Shown: piece after piece, positions 52,800 through 60,770 of the stretch
Layout of the letters: the number at the start of each line of letters is the position of its first letter
Numbering within the stretch: position 1 is the stretch's first letter
Program-made: the position numbers and the translations under genes
The notes under the pieces: generated by a model
Seen by the model: only the letters and a program-made list of their open reading frames with translations
Database searches by the model: none
What the model was told of the DNA's origin: nothing
Assembly: GCF_003012735.1 (NCBI RefSeq)
Contig: NZ_PXYI01000005.1
Span: forward strand, 124,001-188,000
DNA from: Allosphingosinicella deserti
GTDB lineage: Bacteria > Pseudomonadota > Alphaproteobacteria > Sphingomonadales > Sphingomonadaceae
Direction: 5' to 3'
DNA: 64,000 nt

Positions 52800-54806
52800 G
52801 TGAAGGGGAAGAATGTGCTGAAACGGGTGTCTGCTTCTGTGTGGCGCGCGTTCGATCTGGTCGGAACCGACCAGGCGAGCGAACGCGCGCTGCTGCGTGA
52901 GCAGTTCCGGACGCTCGCCGCGCAGATCCCGTTCATGTATGCGCTGATGTTCGTCGATGCCTGCTTCCTCAGCTTCGCGATGTACCGCGACGTATCGTCG
53001 ATCCAAAGCCTGGGCGTGCCCGCAATCCTGTGCTTCGCGGCGATGGTGCGGACGCTGCTGTGGCTGCGGCGCGGACGCGAAGACATGTCTCCCGAGAAGA
53101 TCCGAAGCTATCTCAAGGTCACCTTGATCACGTCGGCGGTGCTCAGCTTCGGCTTCGGCGGCTGGGGCATGCTGCTGTTCGAGGATGCCGATCTCGCCGA
53201 ACGCACCTGCATCGCGCTCTACATCTTCATCGGCGCGACCAGCTGCGCCTATTGCCTCCAATGCCTGCCCGGGTCGGCGCGCTTCGTCCTGCTTTGCGGC
53301 GCGGCGCCGATGACGGTGCGCCTGCTGCTGTCCAACCAATGGCTGCTGATCGGCCTCGGCGTGGATCTGCTTGTCGTGATGGCCCTGATCCTGCGAATGC
53401 TCAGCACCAATTATGGCGGATTCCTGGAGGTCATCTCGTCGCGCTCGGAGATTCTCGCCGAGCGCGAGCGCGCACGCGACGCCGAGCAGCGTGCCCACCA
53501 GTTGGCCTATCATGATCCGCTCACCGGATTGCCGAACCGGCGGGCGCTCAGCGACCTGCTCGAAGGAGCGATGGCGGCCACGGCGGATGCGAAGTCGTTC
53601 GGTTTGCTGATCGTCGATCTCGATCGCTTCAAGAGCATCAACGACGTTCACGGCCATCTTGCCGGCGACCAGCTGCTGCGCGAAGTGGCGGGTCGGCTGA
53701 GCGACCTGACCGGCGATCAGGCGCGCGCGTTCCGGCTCGGCGGCGACGAATTCGCGATCGTCGTCGACATCGCGGGGGAGGACGCGGACGCGCCCCGGCG
53801 GATCGCTCGCCGGATCGTCCGGGGAATGAGCGAGCCGTTCGCGATCGGCGGTTTCGTCCACCATATCGGCGCCAGTATCGGCATCTCGCTCTTCCCCGCC
53901 GACGCGGCGGACCGCGAGACATTGATGCGCCGAGCCGACATCGCGCTCTATCGGGCGAAGGAAGGCGGCCGCTGCCAGCATCGCTGCTTCGAGCCGCTGA
54001 TGGACGCCGAGATCAAGCGGCGGTCGGTGATCGAGCGCGAGCTGCGCGAGACGATGCTCGCCGACGGCTTCCGGCCCTACTACCAGCCGCTGGTCGAGCT
54101 CGCGAGCGGGCGGATCGTCGGTTTCGAGATGCTGGCGCGCTGGCCCCGCGCCGACGGGGTCGAAATCGGCCCCGACCAGTTCATCCCGATCGCCGAGGAA
54201 AGCGGCCTGATCAACGAGCTGATGCTGCAACTGCTCGATCGCGGTTGCCGCGAGGCGCTCGAATGGGATGCGGCGCTGAGCATCGAGATCAACATCTCGC
54301 CAGTTCAGCTCAAGGACCCCTGGCTTGCCGAGAAGATCCTGGCGACCCTGACCCGGCTCAACTTCCCACCGCAACGCCTGGGCATCGAGATCACCGAGAA
54401 CGCGCTGATCGTCGATGCCGACAATGCGCGCCGAACGATCGAATCGCTGAAGAACCAGGGGATGAAGGTCGCGCTCGACGATTTCGGGACCGGTTATTCG
54501 TCGCTGCAGCACCTTCGAATGCTGCCTTTCGACAAGATCAAGATCGACCGCTCGTTCGTGCACGCACTCGATAGCGACGGCGATTCGCTGAAGATCGTCC
54601 GGGCGATCACCAGCCTTGCCAGCAGCCTCGACCTGCCGGTCGTCGCCGAAGGGATCGAGTGCGAGGCGGCCGTGCAGCAGCTTGGCGCGCTCGGCTGTGC
54701 TTTTGGCCAGGGCTTTCATCTCGGACGGCCGCTGTCCATCGAGCAGGTGCGGGATTTGCTCCGCGGCTGCGGCGATGGACCCGCGCGGATTTCCGCCGCG
54801 CGCTAA
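52800..54806 (+). CDS. Membrane GGDEF-EAL protein (c-di-GMP metabolism)
   Basis: This is a 668-residue protein. Several membrane helices lie in residues 40-215. A coiled linker leads to a GGDEF domain with an intact GGDEF signature (FRLGGDEFAIVVD, near residue 317). It is followed by an EAL domain whose signature is FEMLARW (EML for EAL), with EITENAL, DDFGTGYSSL, KIDRSFV and AEGIE intact. Both cyclase and phosphodiesterase activity are possible. The GTG has GGGGA upstream. It is convergent with the entericidin-type gene; a terminator lies between. Confidence 0.93.
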   Translation: MKGKNVLKRVSASVWRAFDLVGTDQASERALLREQFRTLAAQIPFMYALMFVDACFLSFAMYRDVSSIQSLGVPAILCFAAMVRTLLWLRRGREDMSPEKIRSYLKVTLITSAVLSFGFGGWGMLLFEDADLAERTCIALYIFIGATSCAYCLQCLPGSARFVLLCGAAPMTVRLLLSNQWLLIGLGVDLLVVMALILRMLSTNYGGFLEVISSRSEILAERERARDAEQRAHQLAYHDPLTGLPNRRALSDLLEGAMAATADAKSFGLLIVDLDRFKSINDVHGHLAGDQLLREVAGRLSDLTGDQARAFRLGGDEFAIVVDIAGEDADAPRRIARRIVRGMSEPFAIGGFVHHIGASIGISLFPADAADRETLMRRADIALYRAKEGGRCQHRCFEPLMDAEIKRRSVIERELRETMLADGFRPYYQPLVELASGRIVGFEMLARWPRADGVEIGPDQFIPIAEESGLINELMLQLLDRGCREALEWDAALSIEINISPVQLKDPWLAEKILATLTRLNFPPQRLGIEITENALIVDADNARRTIESLKNQGMKVALDDFGTGYSSLQHLRMLPFDKIKIDRSFVHALDSDGDSLKIVRAITSLASSLDLPVVAEGIECEAAVQQLGALGCAFGQGFHLGRPLSIEQVRDLLRGCGDGPARISAAR

Positions 54807-54834
54807 GGCGGAATCGGCACCAGGCGCGAAAAAA

Positions 54835-54858
54835 AAGGGCTGCCCGAGGGCAGCCCTT
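54835..54858 (-). terminator. Rho-independent terminator of the entericidin-type gene
   Basis: A perfect 10-bp stem AAGGGCTGCC / GGCAGCCCTT with loop CGAG is followed on the minus strand by eight T bases. It also faces the end of the GGDEF-EAL gene and may work in both directions. Confidence 0.9.
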
Positions 54859-54879
54859 CTCGAAACCGGAAATCCGTTC

Positions 54880-55005
54880 TCAGATTTCTTTGTCGCCGGC
54901 CTCGCCGACCGACTTGATGTCCTCGCCGGCACCCTTGACGGTGTTGCAGGCACCAAGCGCAAGGCTGGTGGTCACGGCGAAAAGGCAAAGAAGCTTACGA
55001 ACCAT
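54880..55005 (-). CDS. Entericidin A/B-type small lipoprotein
   Basis: This is a 41-residue lipoprotein. MVRKLLCLFAVTTSLALGAC gives a signal with lipobox LGAC, and the mature peptide NTVKGAGEDIKSVGEAGDKE is the entericidin pattern (CNTxxGxGxD). Entericidins are antidote/toxin-like membrane lipoproteins induced in stationary phase. AGGAGACG lies before the ATG. It is close to the stress locus, but no EcfG promoter was found directly upstream. Confidence 0.9.
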   Translation of the reverse strand: MVRKLLCLFAVTTSLALGACNTVKGAGEDIKSVGEAGDKEI

Positions 55006-55549
55006 GTCACGTCTCCTGGGGCTGCCAAAGCGCGTTGGGTGCGTCCGGCTTGCTGGTGTGCCTTAAAAGCCCGACCAAAACGGATGGTTCCTTGCGCTGC
55101 GGTGACGCCGCCCGTCCCAGCAGAGCCCGCTTGCTGCGGGGCATGGGCCTGCCCCGGATAAGCCTTTGGTGCCGCACGCTTCTCGCCAGAGCCCGGTCGC
55201 AGCAACATCGCTTCATGTCCATCGCACGCCCAAACGAAAAGCCGCCCCGAATTGGAGCGGCTCAGATGAAGCTTTCTGGAATGTGTTGAGCCCGGAGGCG
55301 CCACCGGGGGGGGGGGAGGTTGGCGCGTCCGGGCTCATGTTCTGGATAGCGAGAGCGGGGGGGCAAAAGGTCACTATCCGAAGTGCTCAACGACGAAGCA
55401 GTGCCCCGGTTCCGCACAGAATGAAAAAAAACGTTAGCCGCCGAACTTTTTAGGAAACCCCCGATCGGGTCCGCCAGTTCACCGGACAATCACAGAGAGG
55501 TTAGAGGTCAGACCGCCGGTGCGACCCGCCTCCGACAAGGAGAATATCC
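55006..55549. other. Intergenic gap with homopolymer tracts
   Basis: This gap of about 540 bases contains an 11-base G run (55306-55316) and an 8-base A run near 55424-55431. No protein-like frame is seen. It should hold the promoter of the small hydrophilic protein downstream and that of the entericidin gene. Confidence 0.5.
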
Positions 55550-55738
55550 GTGGCTCAGCCGCCCAAATCGACCCCTCACAGCGACATGACCGGCGTGCAT
55601 CGGGACGAGAAGCGAAACGTCGACAGCGCGATCGAGGCCGGTCAGGATTCCGGCACCGTTGCCGACGCCAAGAAGGAGAATGCCGCGCGTCCCGAGTCGA
55701 ACGACGACGATCCGGGATTGGACGAGCGCAGCCGCTGA
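55550..55738 (+). CDS. Small hydrophilic protein next to the stress locus
   Basis: This 62-residue protein is highly charged and probably disordered (HRDEKRNVDSAIEAGQDS, then DAKKENAARP and DDDPGLDERSR). It begins at a GTG with AGGAG seven bases upstream. Small acidic proteins of this type are often under general stress control, which its position suggests but does not prove. No family is recognised. Confidence 0.7.
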   Translation: MAQPPKSTPHSDMTGVHRDEKRNVDSAIEAGQDSGTVADAKKENAARPESNDDDPGLDERSR

Positions 55739-55788
55739 GCGGCACCGTCTGCAGCAGCGGGCGCATTATTCGGACTGCGGCGCGATCG

Positions 55789-57378
55789 TCAGCCGCGATC
55801 AGCCTTGTCGACTACGGTGATGGCCAGCGCGTAGCGGCCGATGTCCGTGTTCCGGTCGATCGAGGTCCGCAGCTGACGGGACAATCCGGTGACGATCCGC
55901 TCAAAGCGATCTGTGACCTTCTCGTCGCAGTCCATCTGCCCGCGAAGGCTGTCGGATTCGAGGACGAGCTGCGCGGTCGAGAGCGCCGCCCCTTCGCCAG
56001 TCAGCGAAATTTGAACCGACGCGGCGCCGCAGAACATCGCGAACTCGACCGCCTCAGTAACCAGGAAGGCTACCGAGACCGCTACGTCCTGGGTCGCGTA
56101 ATAAGGTTCGAGATCGACCCTGATCGTCATGTTCGCAGCCGAAGCCGGGGCGGTCGCGCGGAGATTGGCGGCAAGCTCCGACACCAGCGGCTTCAGCGCG
56201 ACTCCGCGATTTTCTTCGAGCTCGGCATAATGGTTGCGGTGCACGACCGCGAGCGCGTCGACCCGCCGCTGGATCGAGGCATAGGCCGCGGCGGCGGCCT
56301 CGTTCGACGACCCTCGCGAATGGATGTTGAGCAACGATGCGACGACCTGAAGGTTGTTCTTCACCCGATGATGGACCTCGCGGACCAGGCGGGTCTGCCG
56401 TTCGACCGCGGCTTCGAGCTCGGCTTCGTGGCGAGCGACGGTCTGCGCGACTCCTTCGAAGGCCAGCCCAAGCTCCCCGATCTCGCGCGCCGGCGACTTG
56501 ACCCGCGGCAGGCCGAAATCGCGGTCGCCCGGCTGGTAGGCGGAGACGAGACGTTGCATGCGGCGGAGCGGACGCACCAGATAGCGGTCGACGACAAGCC
56601 AGCCGATTACCGACGCAGCGAGCCACATCAACACCGGCAACAGGATCGTGAGCGCTTCCAGGAAGGTGATCGGGACCGCGCTTGCGGCGAGATCCAGGCG
56701 GAGCTGCCGGTCGGCAACCGGGTGGCTGCCGTTGACCGTGCGGACGAAGGGCCCTTCCTCATATTCGTCGCGCAGCACCATCGTGCCGCCGCCGCCTTCC
56801 TGATTGAGCGTCAGATCGAAGGCGGCCGGAGTGCCGGGTATGTAGGTGAGCCGCGACAGCGTCTCGCGCGAATATTCGGCAACGCCCTCGAGCCTTCCTT
56901 TCTCGCCGAAGACGTACAATTGCAGCGCCTGCCCGTCCGGAGTGATCTCGGCGATGCTGTGCGCGCGCGGATTATCGCTGCCGCGTCGGACCGGGGCGAA
57001 GCCCGGGCTGGCACAGCGCGGCTGGACGGCATCGGCGAACAGGGCGTAGCGTCCGGGGAGCGGGCCATGTTCGAGCCGCTTCAGCGTGGACTCGCAGATG
57101 CGCGAATTCTGGGGCGTGAGCGCGATCGCTCCGCTTGCCGTGCCGATGGTGATGATCCCGCGCACCAGGGTGGCGTTGATCCGCTGCGCCTTGACCTCGA
57201 GCCGGCCCAGCGTCTGCTCGGTACGGTCCTGCGTCTTCTGCTGGGCGCTCTGAATCGAGGCCCAAATCGCGATGAGGCCGAGCGGAAGCAGGAAGGCACT
57301 GAGGATGAGCAGCATCTTCACGCCCGTCGACAGGCGCGCGAAGCGGTAGGAGAACCAGCTTTTCAGTGTCGTGATCAC
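55789..57378 (-). CDS. PhyK-like HWE/HisKA_2 sensor kinase
   Basis: This is a 529-residue membrane kinase. Helix one (about 20-42) and helix two (about 243-265) bracket a periplasmic sensor region. A HAMP-like linker follows. The phosphoacceptor block REVHHRVKNNLQVVASLLN (His near residue 335) is the HisKA_2 type used in the alphaproteobacterial general stress response. The ATPase domain is short and lacks clear G boxes, so it may be poorly active or diverged. It follows nepR by 27 bases on the same strand. In the known pathway the PhyK kinase phosphorylates PhyR. Confidence 0.88.
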   Translation of the reverse strand: MITTLKSWFSYRFARLSTGVKMLLILSAFLLPLGLIAIWASIQSAQQKTQDRTEQTLGRLEVKAQRINATLVRGIITIGTASGAIALTPQNSRICESTLKRLEHGPLPGRYALFADAVQPRCASPGFAPVRRGSDNPRAHSIAEITPDGQALQLYVFGEKGRLEGVAEYSRETLSRLTYIPGTPAAFDLTLNQEGGGGTMVLRDEYEEGPFVRTVNGSHPVADRQLRLDLAASAVPITFLEALTILLPVLMWLAASVIGWLVVDRYLVRPLRRMQRLVSAYQPGDRDFGLPRVKSPAREIGELGLAFEGVAQTVARHEAELEAAVERQTRLVREVHHRVKNNLQVVASLLNIHSRGSSNEAAAAAYASIQRRVDALAVVHRNHYAELEENRGVALKPLVSELAANLRATAPASAANMTIRVDLEPYYATQDVAVSVAFLVTEAVEFAMFCGAASVQISLTGEGAALSTAQLVLESDSLRGQMDCDEKVTDRFERIVTGLSRQLRTSIDRNTDIGRYALAITVVDKADRG

Positions 57379-57405
57379 GATGTTCGGCCGCGCGTGCGGC
57401 GAGGC

Positions 57406-57615
57406 TCAGCCAAGCTTCCCCAGCAGATCCAGCAGATCCGGCGGGATGTCTTCGTTGATCGTCTGCTGATAGGCCGCACGCAATGCGTGGCCGACCTCGG
57501 GCGTGTTGGCACGTTTCTTTCGCGGTTTGGTCTCGTGGGCGCCCTGGCTATCCGGTGAAGACGCCGATTTGCGCCGGCGCTCGCCATCCTGTTCGTCTGC
57601 GAAAGTCAAAATCAA
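57406..57615 (-). CDS. nepR: Anti-sigma factor NepR
   Basis: This is a 69-residue protein. The first half is charged and disordered. The second half, GHALRAAYQQTINEDIPPDL with LLDLLGKL, is the NepR helix pair that binds either EcfG or phosphorylated PhyR. It is the first gene of the minus-strand operon with the kinase and is divergent from phyR. A one-mismatch EcfG-type promoter lies about 150 bases upstream. Confidence 0.95.
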   Translation of the reverse strand: MILTFADEQDGERRRKSASSPDSQGAHETKPRKKRANTPEVGHALRAAYQQTINEDIPPDLLDLLGKLG

Positions 57616-57760
57616 TTACCCCTCACGGCCGGACGCCGCGCCCGCTGCCTAGATAAAAAGAGCATGCCCGAACAAGGGCCCATTCACAAAGTGTGTCGGG
57701 CGACTGGATCTGGCAAGCCCCGAACCGCGCGCGAGTTAATCGCGCACGATTGGCGTTGGA

Positions 57761-57785
57761 AACAAAAAACTCCGCCATTGGTTCC
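57761..57785 (-). promoter_or_regulatory. Candidate EcfG-dependent promoter for nepR
   Basis: On the minus strand the order is GGAAC (57785-57781), 16 bases, TGTT (57764-57761). The family consensus is GGAAC-N16/17-CGTT, so there is one mismatch in the -10 box. Position and direction fit autoregulation of nepR. Confidence 0.55.
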
Positions 57786-57918
57786 ACCCCTTCAAGCGAG
57801 GCGGGCCAACGGCATTCTTATCATGCCGCCCCGCGCTCGTGCCTGTTCCGGGGCGGGGTTGCAAAGCACGTTGCACACTCTCAATACACCCCGGGGAATC
57901 GAATAGGAGTCGTAACGA

Positions 57919-58713
57919 ATGTCGCTTGGTCAGGATCTCGCCCCCCACCTTCCGTTTCTGCGGCGCTATGCCCGCGCCCTGACGGGCAGCCAGGGCCATG
58001 GCGATGCATTCGTGCGTGCGACGCTCGAAGCGATCGTCGCCGCGCCGGGCGACTTTCCGCGGGATGTCGATCCGCGGCTCGGCCTTTATCGCACCTTTCA
58101 CGCGATCTGGTCTTCGGCCAATATCGAAGAGGATCCGGGCGCAGGATCGGGCGCCGATCCGGAGAGCATCGCCCAGGCGCGGCTGGCCCGGATTACGCCG
58201 CTGTCCCGGCAGGCCTTGCTGCTCACCGCGATGGAAGGCTTTACTCCGGAAGATGCCGGCTATCTGATCGGCGCGCAGCCCGACGAGGTCGAGCGGCTGG
58301 TCGCCGAGGCGCTTGCGGAGATCGAGCGTCAGACCCGGGCCGAAGTCCTGATCATCGAGGACGAGCCGATCATTGCGATGGACATCGAAACCATCGTCCG
58401 CGATCTCGGTCACTCCGTCACCGGCGTCGCGGTGACCCGCGACGAAGCGGTCGCCCAGGCGATGGCGCGTCGCCCAGGCCTGGTTCTCGCCGATATCCAG
58501 CTTGCCGACGACAGCTCCGGAATCGACGCGGTGCGCGACATCCTGCAGGAATTCCAAGTGCCGGTGATCTTCATCACCGCCTTCCCGGAGCGGCTGCTCA
58601 CCGGCGAGCGCCCGGAGCCGACCTTCCTGATCACCAAGCCTTTCCAGCGCTCGACCGTCAAGGCGGCGATCGCCCAAGCCTTGTTCTTCGATCAGGCGAC
58701 GATCCCCGCCTGA
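57919..58713 (+). CDS. phyR: Response regulator PhyR (anti-anti-sigma factor)
   Basis: This is a 264-residue regulator of the general stress response. Residues 1-138 are an EcfG-like decoy (sigma-2 and sigma-4 folds; FLRRYARALTGSQ and LSRQALLLTAMEGFTPEDAGYL). Residues 142-262 are a receiver with acidic pocket Asp148/Glu149, phosphoacceptor Asp192 in LVLADIQL and Lys in LITKPF. Phosphorylation exposes the decoy, which sequesters NepR. AGGAG lies nine bases before the ATG. Confidence 0.97.
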   Translation: MSLGQDLAPHLPFLRRYARALTGSQGHGDAFVRATLEAIVAAPGDFPRDVDPRLGLYRTFHAIWSSANIEEDPGAGSGADPESIAQARLARITPLSRQALLLTAMEGFTPEDAGYLIGAQPDEVERLVAEALAEIERQTRAEVLIIEDEPIIAMDIETIVRDLGHSVTGVAVTRDEAVAQAMARRPGLVLADIQLADDSSGIDAVRDILQEFQVPVIFITAFPERLLTGERPEPTFLITKPFQRSTVKAAIAQALFFDQATIPA

Positions 58714-58726
58714 TCCAAATAGTCGC

Positions 58727-58751
58727 GGAACCCCCTCGTCCAGCAGGCGTT
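58727..58751 (+). promoter_or_regulatory. Perfect EcfG-type promoter
   Basis: GGAAC (58727-58731), 16 bases, CGTT (58748-58751) match the alphaproteobacterial general stress consensus exactly. It drives the small membrane gene and, probably by read-through, ecfG, giving positive autoregulation. Confidence 0.85.
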
Positions 58752-58782
58752 GCCTACCTGTAACGAATGGAACCGAGGGACT

Positions 58783-58920
58783 ATGGACGAGGGTGAGCCG
58801 CACATCGATACGACACGAGCGCGGCAGGGTGCCACGCCGCACATGACGCGGTACATCCTGCCGATCTCCCTCGGTCTTGTCGTGATCCTCTTCGCGCTCC
58901 TGTTGTTTCTCTGGCGCTGA
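58783..58920 (+). CDS. Small membrane protein in the stress operon
   Basis: This is a 45-residue protein with a charged first half (MDEGEPHIDTTRARQG) and a single C-terminal helix (YILPISLGLVVILFALLLFL) ending in Trp-Arg. GAGGGACT precedes the ATG. It lies between phyR and ecfG, directly behind a perfect EcfG promoter, so it is very probably stress-induced. Small single-span proteins in this place are seen in other sphingomonads; the role is unknown. Confidence 0.8.
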   Translation: MDEGEPHIDTTRARQGATPHMTRYILPISLGLVVILFALLLFLWR

Positions 58921-58971
58921 GCGCTTACCTTCTCAGCTTAAGGGAGGCGTGCATCTGCGCGCCTGAGCGGC

Positions 58972-59652
58972 ATGACCGATTTCAGTTCATCCTATCATGA
59001 CGGGGCCAGCTTGAGCCATCAGCCTGAATCAATCGACGAGGTGGAAGAAGTTCGGCCGGAGCCGGTTCCGCTTCCCGACAACGAGTTCAAGGACCAGCTT
59101 GCGCAGGTCATCCCGCATCTCCGCGCGTTCGGGCGGTCGCTGTCCGGAAGCCGCGATCTGGCGGACGATCTGGTGCAGGAAACGCTGCTCAAGGCATGGG
59201 CGGCGCGCAAGCGTTTCCAGGCCGGCACCAACATGCGCGCGTGGACCTTCATCATCCTCAGGAATCTGTTCCTCAGCCAGATGCGGCGCGCCCGCTTCAA
59301 GGGCGAGTGGGACGAGATCACCGCGTCCAAGATGCTCGCCGCACCGGCAAGCCAGGATCGCCATGTCGAGCTTGGAGACATGCAACGCGCGTTGCTCCAT
59401 CTGCCCCAGCCGCAGCGAGAGGCGCTGATCCTGGTCGGCGCCGGCGGCTTTGCTTATGAGGAAGCGGCCGAGATTTGCGGGTGCGCGGTCGGAACGATCA
59501 AGAGCCGCGTCGCGCGCGGTCGCGTTGCGCTCGAGAATCTGCTCGCCGAGGGCAAGCTGCCGTCGCGGCGCGAGCATGAGACCGACGGCAATTCGGCGCT
59601 GCAGAGCATCATGAGCGAAGTCGACGACCTCAGCCGCGATCGTGATCTTTAA
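58972..59652 (+). CDS. ecfG: General stress ECF sigma factor EcfG
   Basis: This 226-residue ECF sigma factor belongs to the EcfG (ECF15) group. Sigma-2 (about residues 40-110) shows LSGSRDLADDLVQETLLKAW and RAWTFIILRNLFLSQMRRAR. Sigma-4 (about 135-195) shows LPQPQREALILVGAGGFAYEE and CAVGTIKSRVARGRVAL. It has a long acidic N-terminal leader. It directs RNA polymerase to GGAAC-N16-CGTT promoters and is held by NepR. It is 51 bases downstream of the small membrane gene. Confidence 0.96.
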   Translation: MTDFSSSYHDGASLSHQPESIDEVEEVRPEPVPLPDNEFKDQLAQVIPHLRAFGRSLSGSRDLADDLVQETLLKAWAARKRFQAGTNMRAWTFIILRNLFLSQMRRARFKGEWDEITASKMLAAPASQDRHVELGDMQRALLHLPQPQREALILVGAGGFAYEEAAEICGCAVGTIKSRVARGRVALENLLAEGKLPSRREHETDGNSALQSIMSEVDDLSRDRDL

Positions 59653-59670
59653 AGCGGCTTGAGCCGGGTT

Positions 59671-59691
59671 CGGCGGCCCCTGCGGCCGCCG
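59671..59691 (+). terminator. Terminator-like hairpin after ecfG
   Basis: An 8-bp perfect stem CGGCGGCC / GGCCGCCG with loop CCTGC is followed by CATTCTTT, a weak T-rich tail. It lies 20 bases behind the ecfG stop. Confidence 0.7.
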
Positions 59692-59995
59692 CATTCTTTC
59701 CGCGCCGTGATCGCGCGCTCCGGCCCGGCCTTGTGCAAGGGCACCCGTCGCCCGATTGTCCATCGAGCGTTGACACCCTGGGCACCGCAAGGGGCATGGC
59801 CGGCTAGCGCTCGATCTTTACCCGCCGCACAAACCCGGCTCGACTGTGCGGAGGCAGTCGGGCATCCTGGTGCCGGTTCATCCGGTCACTTGAGCGCCGA
59901 AGCGTCGTACGCGGTGCCCGGCGACGGCCGGCGGAGCAGCCACTGGAGAGCGCGCATCCGGAGGTCCGCTTGCCCGAACGCGCGCAGGAGATCCG
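59692..59995. other. Intergenic gap, no gene seen
   Basis: About 300 bases between the ecfG terminator and the oxygenase gene show no protein-like frame and no EcfG-type boxes. Confidence 0.5.
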
Positions 59996-60538
59996 ATGCA
60001 GCCCTTCTGGGACCGTGCCGATGCGCTCGCGGGGTCAGAGTGCGACCGAGCGATTGCGCTTGCCCAGGCGGGCCTGTTGCAGCCGGCGCTCGTCTTCGGG
60101 CAGGACGGCTACGCACCCAACCCGTCGGTGCGGCAGGTCGATACGTCTTTCCATGCACGCAGCAGCGAAACTGGCTGGCTGTTCGACATCGTCGACGGAT
60201 TGTTCGCCGAAGCGGCACAGGCCATGGGGGTGAGCGTGGCGCCGATGCGGGAGGATCTCCAGATCCTGCGCTATCGTCCGGGCAACCACTTCCAGATGTG
60301 GCACAGCGATGCCGGCCACGATCTACACGGAGCGCGGACGTTGTCGATATCGATCGAGTTGTCGGAGGCCGGCGATTATGACGGCGGCGATCTCGAGATC
60401 GTTCCGCATGCCCTCAAACGCACCCGTCCGCTGCGCCGAGGCGCTGCGCGGATCTTCCCCTCCCAGGCCTTGCACCGCGTCACGCCGGTCACTCGCGGCA
60501 CACGCTGGGCGCTGGTCAACTGGACCGGCTCTGCGTGA
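59996..60538 (+). CDS. 2-oxoglutarate/Fe(II)-dependent oxygenase (PKHD-like)
   Basis: This 180-residue cytosolic enzyme has the facial triad of the 2OG oxygenases: His103 and Asp105 in MWHSDAG, His160 in SQALHRVTPV, and Arg170 for the 2-oxoglutarate carboxylate. Its order matches the prolyl-4-hydroxylase/PKHD-type group (DGGDLEIV strand, GAARIFPSQALH). The substrate is unknown. AGGAG lies four bases before the ATG. Confidence 0.9.
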   Translation: MQPFWDRADALAGSECDRAIALAQAGLLQPALVFGQDGYAPNPSVRQVDTSFHARSSETGWLFDIVDGLFAEAAQAMGVSVAPMREDLQILRYRPGNHFQMWHSDAGHDLHGARTLSISIELSEAGDYDGGDLEIVPHALKRTRPLRRGAARIFPSQALHRVTPVTRGTRWALVNWTGSA

Positions 60539-60770
60539 TGGTGGCGTCCGGAAACGTGACCGGCGCGAGCGCAGTCGAGTCGCTGCAAGGTTTTTCAATG
60601 CCACTGAGTAATCCTCACCGAGTCATGCGCAAGATAATAGTTATTTGAACGGCTTAAGCGTTGCACCTGTTCTTCGAAAACGACTATCCGGCTCCGCGTT
60701 TCCGTGACATCAATAGCCCACCGGGGACTCGTACGATGTGCGAGCGGTAATCCTATGGGGGGTTAGAAAC

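Noticed and set aside
55519-57558. Long plus-strand frame opposite the PhyK-like kinase and nepR
   Set aside because: The minus strand carries the kinase and NepR motifs; the plus frame is Arg/Asp-rich shadow sequence.
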